From contig BEXV01000417.1 in the NCBI GenBank assembly GCA_003118195.1, forward strand, positions 29,336 through 93,335: DNA of 64,000 nucleotides, given 5' to 3'. Both the position numbers and the translations under genes were made by a program. How positions within the stretch are numbered: the first letter of the stretch is position 1; each line of letters begins with the position of its first letter. The DNA is from Hemicentrotus pulcherrimus (lineage: Eukaryota > Echinodermata > Echinoidea > Camarodonta > Strongylocentrotidae). A model generated the notes under the pieces. The model was not told where the DNA came from. It saw nothing but the letters and a program-made list of their open reading frames with translations, and searched no databases. This document shows positions 63,966 through 64,000 of this stretch, piece by piece.

Positions 63966-64000
63966 TAATGTGTCTATTAAAATAGGAGGAACACAAAATA

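Larger units (their letters stand above)
59455..64000. other. Sequence upstream of the first visible exon
   Basis: Presumed 5' intron of gene 1, because exon 1 starts with a split codon. No signal-peptide exon was recognised. Includes a CA/CG repeat at 61501-61546 and the duplicated block from 61547. Confidence 0.5.

Overview
This is an intron-rich, AT-rich eukaryotic window. The best fit is a marine invertebrate deuterostome, probably an echinoderm such as a sea urchin. That is inferred from the EGF/CCP exon shuffling, the hAT-like, SINE and LINE debris, the TGACCT-rich repeats and the draft-assembly gaps; no marker gene proves the species. There are no bacterial features, and most open frames in the window are shadows or repeats. 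All convincing coding sequence lies on the minus strand as short exons with clear splice sites.

Gene 1 (exons from 59454 down to a stop at 18011) shows 28 exons, 4,328 coding bases and 1,441 residues. Its start and signal peptide lie beyond 64000. The first four visible exons resemble, in order, EGF domains 1-4 of the nephronectin/EGFL6 family. Next come further EGF and calcium-binding EGF (cbEGF) exons, two CCP (sushi) exons, and a ladder alternating cbEGF with thrombospondin-type EGF (31-25 kb). The C-terminal module is eight exons, called A-H here. Parts of it look like the FAM171 (UPF0560/astroprincin) ectodomain. It includes a 16-residue microexon carrying RGD, and it ends in a last CCP domain with a polybasic tail. 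With no membrane segment seen, the product is probably a secreted matrix or adhesive protein. Exons up to E are all phase 1-1; only F, G and H break that rule.

Downstream (18-0 kb) lies a rearranged paralogous array, gene 2, still minus strand. Between 18 and 14.5 kb are broken exon relics. Then come a second A-E block, a chimeric exon that fuses half of F to the tail of a thrombospondin-type EGF exon, six EGF exons, and a third block (A, B, C, E) that runs off the window. All of these exons stay open and phase-compatible (2,517 bases), but no start, signal peptide or promoter is visible. The array may be an independent paralog, an alternative 3' end of gene 1, or decaying. Several segments are almost identical to gene 1, which implies recent duplication or conversion.

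The rest is introns and repeats: a 501-bp hAT-like element with a perfect 8-bp target duplication, a 1.6-kb hAT-like element filled with a GGGGCAC minisatellite, an element with nuclear-receptor-like direct repeats, a 5'-truncated LINE with a 15-bp target duplication, SINE-like pieces, microsatellites, a 635-base N gap, and an identical 1,096-bp duplication beside an N near the right end that is probably an assembly artefact.
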